Below are positions 25,319 through 33,637 of a DNA stretch of 64,000 bases, in pieces. Below the pieces are notes generated by a model. That model did not search any database. It was not told the DNA's origin and was given only the letters and a program-made list of their open reading frames with translations. The translations under genes and the position numbers were made by a program. The DNA lies in NCBI RefSeq assembly GCF_000473205.1, contig NZ_KI421507.1:1399934-1463933 (forward strand), given 5' to 3'. Within the stretch, counting starts at the first letter, position 1; each line of letters starts with the position of its first letter. Source of the stretch: Pseudophaeobacter arcticus DSM 23566. GTDB taxonomy: Bacteria > Pseudomonadota > Alphaproteobacteria > Rhodobacterales > Rhodobacteraceae.

Positions 25319-25486
25319 TGTATGAACCTTTTCGAGCATTCGACTAAGCGTCCCGAAAAGCGCCGCTTTGCATTGCGCGGCCCACAAGAAGGGTCATCTT
25401 GGACAGAGATCAAGCGAGAGCCGCAGCGCCTGCGCCGGGGGGAGTGCCCCCTGTGACATGCAGGTGAGAACCACTTGAGGTTTACA

Positions 25487-25918
25487 TCAGTTAGGTTTTC
25501 CGGGGGCCTGAAACTGCGCCAGAACCATTTGCTTGATTTTTGTAGAAGAGGTTCGCGGATTGTAGCGAACTTGGGCGATCTCTTTCCCCATTTCTTTCAA
25601 ATAGGCATTCACATCAAGGTTGTGGGGGTTGCTGCCCCAATCCTCCCCGATCACAAAGATATCCGCGTTCACAGCTTTGCAGCCCGAAACATACTCCAGC
25701 TCGTGGTAGGGGCGGACAATGTCGACACAGCTTAAAGCCTGCAACATCTCCACGCGCTGCTCCAACGGGACAACCGGAATATTTGGTTTGTAAAGATTGA
25801 CGACCTCATCTGAAGCAACGCCAACAGCAAGAACCTTGCCCAGTGATTTGCAATGGTTCAACAGAGCAAGGTGGCCGACATGAAGTAAGTCAAAAGTTCC
25901 AACTGTATAAACGATCAT
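25487..25918 (-). CDS. Cytidylyltransferase, TagD/ethanolamine-phosphate type
   Basis: 143 residues. The nucleotidyltransferase motif is VGTFDLLHVGHLALLNHCKS with His13 and His16, and the C-terminal RTSSTKIKQMV matches the RTxGISTT block of glycerol-3-phosphate, choline- and ethanolamine-phosphate cytidylyltransferases. The substrate alcohol phosphate cannot be told. The start at 25918 is chosen because the domain begins there; an upstream frame extends to 26008 without likeness. Divergent from a CDP-alcohol phosphatidyltransferase gene, which could use its product. Confidence 0.87.
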   Translation of the reverse strand: MIVYTVGTFDLLHVGHLALLNHCKSLGKVLAVGVASDEVVNLYKPNIPVVPLEQRVEMLQALSCVDIVRPYHELEYVSGCKAVNADIFVIGEDWGSNPHNLDVNAYLKEMGKEIAQVRYNPRTSSTKIKQMVLAQFQAPGKPN

Positions 25919-26026
25919 TCTTCGCTTTATCCTTTTACCTACCCATAAACAGTGATACCCAGCGGCATCTGAATGCACGCCGACGTGATATTTCTTCAGT
26001 AGTTTCAAACAATTAAATAGATAAAC

Positions 26027-26050
26027 CTCCAGACCTTCAGATGTCTGGAG
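26027..26050. promoter_or_regulatory. Hairpin in the divergent intergenic region
   Basis: CTCCAGAC/GTCTGGAG, 8-bp perfect stem with an 8-nt loop, in the 240 nt between the divergent cytidylyltransferase and CDP-alcohol transferase genes. On the minus strand it is followed by a T-rich stretch, so it may act as a leader attenuator for the cytidylyltransferase or as an operator. Confidence 0.45.
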
Positions 26051-26158
26051 TCGGCTCGTGTTTTGAAAACTACACGTTTCAAAGGCACACAGAATGGGAA
26101 GCAGAGATTGCCTGTCAACATTGACTAGGGTCCTGTCCCTTAACTTAAAGGACCTGCT

Positions 26159-26815
26159 ATGACAACCAAAAACGCTGTGACCGGCGCGCTGCCGACAAGA
26201 CCGATCCTTTCATATATCAAGGATCTTCCCAATATCTGCTCTCTGGCGGGCCTGGGCTGCACGCTGCTAGCGATCTATTTCTTGATCGTGGGGGTTTATC
26301 CTGCCGCAATGATTGGCATGATCTGGGCTGTTGCATTTGATTGGGCGGATGGGCTCATCGCGCGCCGAATGGCAGGACGAACAGGCGCGGATCGAAAATT
26401 TGGCGGCCAACTTGATCTACTCATTGATATCGTAAGTTATGGCGTCACGCCCGCCATTTTGATTTTGAGCTATGCAAATTTCAGCGCAAGCTTTTTACCC
26501 GTCGTTTTCACAATGCTGGTTTTTGGCGCCATACGGTTGAGCTATTTTAGTACTTTTGGGCTGTCGGGTGACTCTAAATACACAGGCTTAGCTATTGATA
26601 ATAATAGTATTATTCTCGTTTTTGTTTTCATGTTTGCAGGGTATTTTGAACGCCCGGTATTTGCCATTGTTCTTGCTGCCAGTGGTCTTTGCCTCGCGGT
26701 CTTGAATGTCTCGCAGATAAAGACTCCAAAGCTCTCGGGAAATCCTGTCAACGTCGCCCTTCTTGCGCTTTATACGCTGGCCGTCTCCTGTATCTATGGT
26801 TGGAAGTTAATGTGA
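26159..26815 (+). CDS. CDP-alcohol phosphatidyltransferase, PssA-like
   Basis: 218-residue membrane protein with about six helices. The family motif is DWADGLIARRMAG with Asp61, Asp64, Gly65, Ala68 and Arg69, then GGQLDLLIDIVSYGVTPA with Gly82, Asp86 and Asp90. The spacing between AR and G is 12 residues, whereas the usual signature has 8. The VSYGVTPA block is closest to phosphatidylserine synthases. AAAGGA precedes the ATG. Its base composition is AT-richer than its surroundings. The acceptor could be a lipid other than serine; with the adjacent cytidylyltransferase a CDP-ethanolamine or similar route is possible. Confidence 0.85.
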   Translation: MTTKNAVTGALPTRPILSYIKDLPNICSLAGLGCTLLAIYFLIVGVYPAAMIGMIWAVAFDWADGLIARRMAGRTGADRKFGGQLDLLIDIVSYGVTPAILILSYANFSASFLPVVFTMLVFGAIRLSYFSTFGLSGDSKYTGLAIDNNSIILVFVFMFAGYFERPVFAIVLAASGLCLAVLNVSQIKTPKLSGNPVNVALLALYTLAVSCIYGWKLM

Positions 26816-27065
26816 ATTTGACCTGGAATAGAAGGGGCCTGTTCCGCGCGCGGCGTTTGTCTTCCTTCCGGACCAGGCCGGTCGCAATCGGAGCCTTTCT
26901 GATCTCAGCGACGGACAGCGTTCACTCATCTACATTGCTCTGACGGCAGCGATGTTGGGAACAGATCAGAGCGCGCTCGCGCTTGGCCACGGGTGACAGC
27001 GGAGTTGAGCGCGCCGTCTGTTGTTTCACCAAGGAAAGCCTACGTGTCACACGTCACGTTAAACG
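26816..27065. other. Intergenic region, no gene recognised
   Basis: No frame here shows a family motif or a convincing start on either strand. Confidence 0.5.
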
Positions 27066-27370
27066 CAATTATGCTGCGAGCTGCTCTTTTCGCAATGCCA
27101 TTGCTTCCTTACACACTTGGGGTCCGACAGCAAATGCGCGCTCGATCATGCGGTTTTCACCGATGGGATCACATATACAATGAGCCGCTCTGGCAACGGC
27201 TGTGACACTTCCGCATGCAGTTCTTCGACACGAGCCAAAAGCGGCGAAAGATCGAAGCCGTAAAGGCCCCATGACTCGACAGGTGTCGTGGGTGAGAAGT
27301 TTGGGGTCCGCGTGGCTTGCCGATCCGATACTCCCCACCTCCCAAAGGCGGGTAAACTTCTCATCAGATG
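27066..27370 (-). pseudogene. Remnant of an unidentified gene, frameshifted
   Basis: On the minus strand three frames look like parts of one protein: DEKFTRLWEVGSIGSASHAD, then in another frame WGLYGFDLSPLLARVEELHA and PLPERLIVYVIPS, then back to ENRMIERAFAVGPQVCKEAM with RKEQLAA before a stop. The amino-acid usage is gene-like in each part and drops outside it. I cannot name the family. It lies just downstream of a TetR gene on the same strand. Confidence 0.4.
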
Positions 27371-27394
27371 ATGTCGTTCATTGGTCAGTGATGG

Positions 27395-28030
27395 TCATTC
27401 CCGCTCTGGCAGTTTGAGCATGTGCTGCGCAACGCCGATCCATTCACGAATGAGATTCTCGCGTTTTATCGCGTCTTTCCGCAGGATCGTGGTCAGGGTC
27501 AGGCCACGAATGAACTCAGTGCTGAGCTCGGCGACACGCGTCATCCGCGGATTGGCTGCAAGTGGCGAGAACAGTTTTTGCACAACACGATCCCGGCTTT
27601 CCCGCGCGCGTCTTTCCGCAACGCGCAGAGAGTCTCGAAGTGCGCCATCCGTGCGCGCCACGGCCCAGAGTTCAAGTTCGGTGGCAAAAGAAGGATGTGC
27701 AAATGCGTTGGCGAGCGTCCGGATGATCCGCTCCACCGGGTCAGGCATGTCAGACAGTGCCTTGGCTTCTTCCCACACCGCCGCTTCGTTCATCTGGACA
27801 AGCCGGGCAACGGTCGCCGACAGCAGCTCGGCATGCGTCGGGAAATGGTGAAGCAAAGCGCCTCTGCTTACACCTGCGCGCTTCTGCACTTCCAATGTCG
27901 TCGTGCGCGCCACGCCCTCATCGACAAGGACCTGAACGGCGGCTTCGAGCAACTTTTCATGTGTTGCAGCGTGTTTCTGCGCGCGGGTCATGGGAGTGTC
28001 GGGTTTTGCAGGGGATGGTCTGGAGGCCAT
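27395..28030 (-). CDS. TetR-family transcriptional regulator
   Basis: 211 residues from the ATG at 28030 (AGGA 7 nt upstream); the frame is open to 28141 but has no likeness there. HTH: EGVARTTTLEVQKRAGVSRG then ALLHHFPTHAELLSA. The ligand domain is of the TetR_C type with WAVARTDGALRDSLRVAERR. It lies downstream of an enoyl-CoA hydratase and an acyl-CoA dehydrogenase remnant on the same strand and may have controlled them. Confidence 0.9.
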   Translation of the reverse strand: MASRPSPAKPDTPMTRAQKHAATHEKLLEAAVQVLVDEGVARTTTLEVQKRAGVSRGALLHHFPTHAELLSATVARLVQMNEAAVWEEAKALSDMPDPVERIIRTLANAFAHPSFATELELWAVARTDGALRDSLRVAERRARESRDRVVQKLFSPLAANPRMTRVAELSTEFIRGLTLTTILRKDAIKRENLIREWIGVAQHMLKLPERE

Positions 28031-28038
28031 GCGTGGTC

Positions 28039-28404
28039 CTAACTTGGGCTTGGTGGCCGCGGCAGGCGCGGCATGGGCTGCGCGGAAGACCATCGTATAT
28101 GGTTTTCCATTTTCGTGATCATGTCGGGATCGCCCGCCCACCGGATAGGCGATCCACGGTTCTGAGCCGTCCAGTTTATGTTTCCTGATCTGCCAGCCAT
28201 CGGGACCGCGCGGTCGTATCGAAGACCGTCATGTCGGCTTCTGATCGCGTTTGCGACGCTGTGATCGCGCGAGGCTGCGGGCAGGCATTTCCTTCCACCC
28301 ATCCCGGTGGCAATTCCGCTCGCATATTCAGCAATGTGGGGCGGCATGACATTGCGCACTTGATCTCGTAGCCGCAGCTGACCGCTGGTCAGTCGGAAAG
28401 CCAT
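28039..28404 (-). pseudogene. Acyl-CoA dehydrogenase, N-terminal remnant
   Basis: From MAFRLTSGQLRLRDQVRNVM and PPHIAEYA, the usual beginning of an acyl-CoA dehydrogenase, the frame soon turns into sequence with no likeness and stops after about 120 codons where a full enzyme has about 380. No FAD-binding or catalytic part remains. It starts 57 nt after the enoyl-CoA hydratase stop, so both once formed one catabolic operon. Confidence 0.55.
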
Positions 28405-28460
28405 CTCGACACTCTTTCTTTGTTGGTCCCCTTGGGGGCAGTACACTCGGGCGTTCTGGC

Positions 28461-29369
28461 TTAGCTCTGTTTGCCCGACGCCCGTTCCATGTCTCGGATC
28501 ATGCGTCTTGCTTCATCGCCCTCTGGAATGGGCCGTCCGCTGTCGCGCCATTCGATCGCTGCCTTGAAGCCTTCGCTCTGGGCGTATCTTCTGAACCACA
28601 GCCCTTCGGGATTGTGGCGGGTTATCCCGTCAAAAACCGTGGCGCTCATTTGTGCTTGCTCAAGGCCCTGCGCCAGCATCACCTGATTGACGACAATTTT
28701 ATGCATTGCGAGGTGTCCCCGAGGCACGCCAGCGATGCGCTTGGCCAGCCTCATCGTCTCGCTTTCCAGCTCCTCGACAGGGCAGCTCAGATTTGCAAGC
28801 CCCCAGTCTGCGGCCTGAGTTCCGGTGATCATGTTGCCGGTAAACATCATCTGTTTTGCGCGTGCCGGCCCCAGACGGAAGGTCCACATTGCGGTCGTGG
28901 GGCAGCCCCAGACCCGTGTGGGCATGTAACCGATCCGCGCGTCATCAGCCATGACGAGCAAATCGCAGCACAGCGCGATATCGCTGCCACCCGCCACAGC
29001 TGCACCATGAACCTTCGCAATAGTCGGCTTGGTGCAACGCCATAAGCTCATGAAGTTTTCCGTGTTTCTTTTCATGGCCCGATAATCGACCATCGGGTCC
29101 CAAGGATCACTTTCCTGCTGGCAGGGGTGCTCGATATCACTTTCGGCGTAGTCCACGAGATCATATCCGCCGCAGAACCCCTTACCGGCACCCTCAAGGA
29201 CGATGACATGGACCTCGTCGTTGTCCTCGGCCCATTCGACAGCAGTGCGCAGCTCCCCCGGCAGATCGTCGTTGATGGCGTTAAATCGCTCTGGCCGGTT
29301 CAAGACGAGGCGCGCGATGCTTGGCGTATCGGCGTCCTGCGAAATTGTGAGCGTGCTGAAGTCTGGCAT
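28461..29369 (-). CDS. Enoyl-CoA hydratase/isomerase (crotonase family)
   Basis: 302 residues. [20 protein letters not shown] is the N-terminal signature; oxyanion-hole segments are [16 protein letters not shown] and [39 protein letters not shown] follows. The first catalytic Glu position (usually GGxE after AVAGG) reads GGSDIAL, so hydratase activity by the usual two Glu is uncertain and another crotonase reaction is possible. GGAG lies 9 nt upstream of the ATG. Head of a cluster whose other members are broken. Confidence 0.9.
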   Translation of the reverse strand: MPDFSTLTISQDADTPSIARLVLNRPERFNAINDDLPGELRTAVEWAEDNDEVHVIVLEGAGKGFCGGYDLVDYAESDIEHPCQQESDPWDPMVDYRAMKRNTENFMSLWRCTKPTIAKVHGAAVAGGSDIALCCDLLVMADDARIGYMPTRVWGCPTTAMWTFRLGPARAKQMMFTGNMITGTQAADWGLANLSCPVEELESETMRLAKRIAGVPRGHLAMHKIVVNQVMLAQGLEQAQMSATVFDGITRHNPEGLWFRRYAQSEGFKAAIEWRDSGRPIPEGDEARRMIRDMERASGKQS

Positions 29370-30182
29370 TGTTTGATCTCCTCTTCCTTATGCCTCCGTA
29401 TACTGGATCTGTGCTTCACAGTCAAAGCTGACTGTGAAAAACTTGGGCGGCACATAATTCAGATTGACCTGAGCCTGCCTGCGCCCCCTTTATGGAGGGC
29501 CGGTTGGGCACCGTGAGTGGATTGGCGGGCGTTCCTGCGGATCCATAATCCGCCACGCTGCACCAGCCGCAGGGAAATTGCTTGGACTATCCGACAATCC
29601 CAACATGTCCCAATGAGCGTCTGCGCGATTGGCAGAGCCATGATCTATGGTTTTTCCTAAAAACTAGAAATCGAGCCGCCATACTCATCCGTGATTTTTG
29701 CTGATGACTACCGACTGTCTCCAGAGCTGACAAACTGTGCGGATGCCAAACTTGCATGGAGATCGCATCACGCGACTTGCGGATTTTCAGGCTTCTTACG
29801 ACCGCAATCCTCTTGCGTGTGAAATGATCCTAAAGTGGCTCGATATCGCTAGACGACAAATGCCTCGTAGCCGCGAAATCTGAAACTAGATCTCTTTCAT
29901 TCACGGTTCCCAAAGCGTCAAGTGAGGGCGTGCCGACATGGTGCTGAGGGATGGTACTCCGTGCAGATCCAATGCGCAGAACACCAGTGAAAACAGAGTG
30001 GTACAACAATCTGGCAAGCCATCGTCGTTCGCTAGCGAGTTAAATCGTTCGCCCGTGGAAAAATGACACTGCGTTGTGTTAGCACGCGATCCTCAACCAA
30101 CCAAAATATACACTTTTGATTGGTTGAGGCATTACAGCTTGCTGTCAGCCTTATGACTCGACAGTTCTTTGGTTCGTTGTAA
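29370..30182. other. Intergenic region of 813 nt, no gene recognised
   Basis: Short frames only, none with a family motif. The part nearest ssb contains a perfect 10-bp inverted repeat (30091-30129). The rest looks like eroded sequence on the border of the accessory cluster. Confidence 0.55.
30091..30129 (-). terminator. Long hairpin downstream of ssb
   Basis: CCTCAACCAA and TTGGTTGAGG form a perfect 10-bp stem, extended inside by AAAA/TTTT after a 2-nt mismatch. It lies 54 nt past the ssb stop. No T run follows on the minus strand, so it may protect the mRNA 3' end rather than terminate by itself. Confidence 0.5.
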
Positions 30183-30704
30183 TTAGAACGGGATCTCGTC
30201 GTCGTCGATGTTGTGCGAGGGGCCGCTGCTGCCGCCACCAAAGCCGCCACCCTGCTGCGCACCGCTGTCGTAGCCACCGCCACCGCCATAACCGCTGTCC
30301 TGGCCGCCGCCGTAGCTGGCGCCGCCACCGCCGCCTGCGCCACCACCTTCGCCACGCCCGTCGAGCATTGTCAGTGTCGAGCCAAAGCCCTGCAACACCA
30401 CTTCGGTGGAATAGCGGTCATTGCCGCTTTGATCCTGCCATTTGCGGGTTTGCAGCTGACCCTCGATATAGACTTTGGAGCCTTTGCGCAGGTATTGCTC
30501 GGCGACGCGGACAAGGCCCTCGTTGAAGATCGCAACCGAATGCCATTCGGTACGCTCGCGGCGCTCACCAGTGTTGCGATCTTTCCAGTTTTCCGAGGTT
30601 GCAATGCGCAGATTGCAGACTTTGCCACCGTTCTGAAACGACCGCACTTCCGGGTCGCGCCCCAGGTTACCGATGAGGATGACTTTGTTGACTGAGCCGG
30701 CCAT
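30183..30704 (-). CDS. ssb: Single-stranded DNA-binding protein
   Basis: 173 residues. OB fold: [61 protein letters not shown] Gly-rich linker of about 50 residues with GGG, SGY and QGG repeats leads to the acidic tip DDDEIPF that recruits replication and repair partners. Length and layout are those of an alphaproteobacterial SSB. Transcribed alone, divergent from a transglycosylase. Confidence 0.97.
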   Translation of the reverse strand: MAGSVNKVILIGNLGRDPEVRSFQNGGKVCNLRIATSENWKDRNTGERRERTEWHSVAIFNEGLVRVAEQYLRKGSKVYIEGQLQTRKWQDQSGNDRYSTEVVLQGFGSTLTMLDGRGEGGGAGGGGGASYGGGQDSGYGGGGGYDSGAQQGGGFGGGSSGPSHNIDDDEIPF

Positions 30705-30985
30705 AGGGGTCCGTCCTTATTCTTTTCTTAGGTTGTGTTACGCGCGGGAGAGGGGGCTTGCCGAATCCCAACCGCTGGGTTGCAGCTACAGTATAGACCT
30801 GGGCGCGGCTAGGAAAGCTCTCCTCTGGCCGCATTGCTCTTGGACATTTGAGGAGAGGGTAGGGGGGCTCTGTTACGGGTGGTTTTGGGTGAATTTGCCC
30901 CTGCATTTTGTCCCGTGTGAACCTGTTTGCTTTCATTTGATGAAAATCCGGCTATAATCCGGCCTGAACTCAGCAGGGCAACAAG

Positions 30986-31591
30986 ATGATAAGCGGGATG
31001 CGGTCACTGACATTTGGGGTTTTTAGTGCCGGTCTTGGCCTTGGTTTCACCTGTGCCACACTGGCGCAGGCGGATATGTTCAGCACCAAAAGCAGGCGTG
31101 ATCTTTTTTCTGCCCATACCCGCATTCTGGATACACGGGCGGCGCAGCAATACGAGGATTCGGCACGCCTGCGCCCGGATACTGTCCCGTCGGTCTCGTC
31201 TATCAGCCCGCGCTACACCGGTAATTATCGTGGTGAATACCTGGCCATGGCGCGACAAGCTGCGCGCAAACACGGGGTGCCTGAGGATCTATTCCTGCGC
31301 CTGGTGCAACAAGAGAGCAACTGGAATCCTAACGCAGAATCCCACAAGGGTGCGTTGGGGCTGGCGCAGTTGATGCCGGCCACGGCGCGTCGCTTGGGGG
31401 TGGATCCTTCCATTCCAAAACAAAACCTCGAAGGCGGCGCCCGCTACCTGTCCAAACAGTTCAGGAAATTCGGATCCTGGCGCCTGGCGCTGGCGGCGTA
31501 TAATGCCGGGCCGCAAGCGGTTCAAAAATACGGTGGGGTGCCCCCCTATAAGGAAACTCAAAACTACGTGGCCAAAATCTGGGGCAGCTGA
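30986..31591 (+). CDS. Lytic transglycosylase, SLT (goose-lysozyme-like) family
   Basis: 201 residues with a signal peptide ([19 protein letters not shown]). SLT domain at residues 85-200: [20 protein letters not shown] with catalytic Glu110, then [28 protein letters not shown] and [20 protein letters not shown]. Soluble periplasmic enzyme. AGGG lies 7 nt upstream of the ATG at 30986; an in-frame ATG at 30998 is an alternative. Monocistronic. Confidence 0.92.
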   Translation: MISGMRSLTFGVFSAGLGLGFTCATLAQADMFSTKSRRDLFSAHTRILDTRAAQQYEDSARLRPDTVPSVSSISPRYTGNYRGEYLAMARQAARKHGVPEDLFLRLVQQESNWNPNAESHKGALGLAQLMPATARRLGVDPSIPKQNLEGGARYLSKQFRKFGSWRLALAAYNAGPQAVQKYGGVPPYKETQNYVAKIWGS

Positions 31592-31763
31592 TCTAGGGGC
31601 TTTTGTCTTTGAGCGTTCGGCAAGTAGCTGTTTGTAATACATAAATTTTGGAACTTCAGGGGGGCTTTGCAACGCAGCTCGCTTCTGGGACTGGCTTTGG
31701 CGCGCGTGACTCAGAGCAAAAGGTCACCGGTGGAAGGGGATGTTAAAGAGTTGATAATTTTAC

Positions 31764-31778
31764 TTAATGCCTTGTTAA
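31764..31778 (+). promoter_or_regulatory. CtrA-binding box (TTAA-N7-TTAA)
   Basis: TTAATGCCTTGTTAA matches the full alphaproteobacterial CtrA consensus. It lies 70 nt upstream of the GTG start of the membrane protein at 31848. ctrA itself is in this window at 59107. Confidence 0.65.
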
Positions 31779-31847
31779 CTTCCCCGGTTTGCCATTAATC
31801 AGCCGTATTATTTTATGACGTTGCCTGTGATTTCAGGAGGAATTCAA

Positions 31848-32225
31848 GTGACCAGCAGAAGCTTTGACGACCGGCTCGAACGCATTCAATGGGTACCCGG
31901 AGCGGTCCCGTCACAAGACGTGATTGATAGCGTCCTGGGGGGGCAGCGTGGCCTGGCAAAGGCCCGCAGCGTTGGGGCTACTCTGTTGGGAGCTATCCTG
32001 GGCATTTGTATCGGCTTTGGCCTCAAGGGAATGACGCTTGTTGGCTCTCCCTGGGGGCCGGATACTGGTCTGGTGGGGGTGATTGGGGGCGGCTTGTCTC
32101 TTTCTGGCCTCGCGGTTTCGGTAACTCTGGCGATCTATGCTGCGCTGCGCAGCCGTAGACATCCCTGGCTGATGCAATTTGCCTCAATGAACCTTCTGAT
32201 GATCGTGGTCCTGCTGCTCAGTTGA
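31848..32225 (+). CDS. Small membrane protein of unknown function, candidate CtrA target
   Basis: 125 residues starting with GTG, with AGGAGG exactly 7 nt upstream; an in-frame ATG at 31815 lacks such a site. The N-terminal 45 residues are soluble (SFDDRLERIQWVPGAVPSQD), followed by three hydrophobic segments: VGATLLGAILGICIGFGL, GLVGVIGGGLSLSGLAVSVT and ASMNLLMIVVLLLS. I do not recognise a family. A perfect CtrA box in the promoter suggests cell-cycle or motility-linked expression (inference). Confidence 0.78.
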   Translation: MTSRSFDDRLERIQWVPGAVPSQDVIDSVLGGQRGLAKARSVGATLLGAILGICIGFGLKGMTLVGSPWGPDTGLVGVIGGGLSLSGLAVSVTLAIYAALRSRRHPWLMQFASMNLLMIVVLLLS

Positions 32226-32304
32226 CCACAAATACCTTTGTGTAGCACTGCAATTTCATCTGCTGTGGGAGTGGGATGAGATACTTGATTTTTTTAATCA
32301 GGAA

Positions 32305-32318
32305 TTGCGCTACATCAA
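32305..32318 (+). promoter_or_regulatory. FNR/CRP-like site before cytochrome c peroxidase
   Basis: TTGCGCTACATCAA keeps TTG-N-N... and the perfect right half ATCAA of the FnrL consensus TTGAT-N4-ATCAA, centred about 61 nt upstream of the gene start. A second symmetric sequence TGATTTTTTTAATCA lies 20 nt further upstream. Low-oxygen control is plausible because ccp genes are often FNR targets. Confidence 0.45.
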
Positions 32319-32372
32319 AGTTTTCATTATGGGTTCCGGAGAATACAGGCACAACCGCTATTCCCGGAGCCC

Positions 32373-33551
32373 ATGATGCAGCGACCTAACCCGATCCGAT
32401 TGACACTCTCCAGCCTTTGCGCTTTGGCCGTTTTCACCTCTGTGGGGGCCGTGCAGGCAGAGACCCTGGCGCGGGACCGTCTGCTGGAACAACTGGGTGA
32501 GGCGCTGTTTCACGACGGAAACCTGTCGCTGAATCGCAGTCAGTCCTGCGCCAGCTGCCATGACCCGGAGCGGGGGTTCAGTGATGCCCGTCGCTCTGCC
32601 GATGGGGCGTTTTCCCTTGGCGATGACGGTAGATCATTGGGCAACCGCAATGCGCCAACCGCGTCATATGCCGCCTTCATTCCCCCCTTTCACCAGAATG
32701 AGGATGGCAAATGGATCGGCGGTCTGTTCTGGGATGGGCGTGCAGCCGATCTGGAAGAACAGGCCGGTGGCCCGCCATTGAACCCAGTCGAGATGGGGCT
32801 GCCAGACAAGGCGGTTTTGGTGCAGCGCCTGCGCGAAAACCCGGCCTACGCAGAGCAATTTTCCACGCTTTTCACTCCGACGGTTCTGCAGCAAGATGAG
32901 ACTGGTTTTACCGCCATGACCCAGGCGATTGCGGCCTTTGAACGCCGCGATGAATTTGCCCCCTTTAGCAGTAAGTATGACCGCTACCTGGCTGGAAAGG
33001 CCGCGTTTTCAAAGGAAGAGGAGCTGGGGCGCACGCTGTTCTTCTCAGACCAGTTTACCAATTGTAATCAATGCCATCAGCTGCGGGGCAGCCCAATAGG
33101 CGCGCAAGAGACCTTTACCGATTACAGCTATCACAACATCGGCGTGCCACGTAATCCTGCGGGTATCCAAGAGGCGGGCATGGCCGTGGATTTTGTCGAT
33201 GATGGCCTCTTGGCCAATCCACAGGTGACTGATCCAGGCCAGCGCGGAAAGTTCCGCACGCCAACCCTGCGCAATGTCGCTGTGACTGGCCCCTATATGC
33301 ACAACGGGGTGTTTCAGGATCTGCGCACGGTGGTGCTGTTCTACAATCGCTACAACAGCAAGGCAGAGGCCGCGCAAATGAACCCCGAAACCGGCCAACC
33401 CTGGGGCGAGGCTCCGGTGCCTGGGACACTGTCCGTCAAGGAGCTCACCCACGGGCCGGCTTTGGATGCACAGCGAGTGGACGCGCTGGTGGCTTTCTTA
33501 AAAACCCTGACGGATCAGCGCTACGAAGACCTTCTGGACGCCGCGGAATAA
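32373..33551 (+). CDS. Dihaem cytochrome c peroxidase
   Basis: 392 residues with a signal peptide ending near VGAVQAE. Two c-type haem sites: SCASCH (Cys59, Cys62, His63) and CNQCH further on; both occur in the peroxidase context DPERGFSD, GNRNAPTASYAAF, FRTPTLRNVAVTGPYMHNGV. It reduces hydrogen peroxide in the periplasm with electrons from cytochrome c. The MauG subgroup is an alternative because of the NRNAPT layout. ATG at 32373 or 32376; GGAG just upstream. Confidence 0.92.
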   Translation: MMQRPNPIRLTLSSLCALAVFTSVGAVQAETLARDRLLEQLGEALFHDGNLSLNRSQSCASCHDPERGFSDARRSADGAFSLGDDGRSLGNRNAPTASYAAFIPPFHQNEDGKWIGGLFWDGRAADLEEQAGGPPLNPVEMGLPDKAVLVQRLRENPAYAEQFSTLFTPTVLQQDETGFTAMTQAIAAFERRDEFAPFSSKYDRYLAGKAAFSKEEELGRTLFFSDQFTNCNQCHQLRGSPIGAQETFTDYSYHNIGVPRNPAGIQEAGMAVDFVDDGLLANPQVTDPGQRGKFRTPTLRNVAVTGPYMHNGVFQDLRTVVLFYNRYNSKAEAAQMNPETGQPWGEAPVPGTLSVKELTHGPALDAQRVDALVAFLKTLTDQRYEDLLDAAE

Positions 33552-33552
33552 G

Positions 33553-33591
33553 ATCACAGGCGTTCATCACAGGCCTCCATCACAGGAGCCC
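33553..33591. repeat. Three 13-bp tandem repeats
   Basis: ATCACAGGCGTTC, ATCACAGGCCTCC, ATCACAGGAGCCC, directly after the ccp stop and before the convergent ABC transporter. The 12-mer ATCACAGGCGTT also occurs at 40491, at the other end of the transporter locus. Confidence 0.75.
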
Positions 33592-33637
33592 ATTGCTGGC
33601 GGCCCGCACCCGTCTTTGGGCGGGGCCACCCGAGGAA

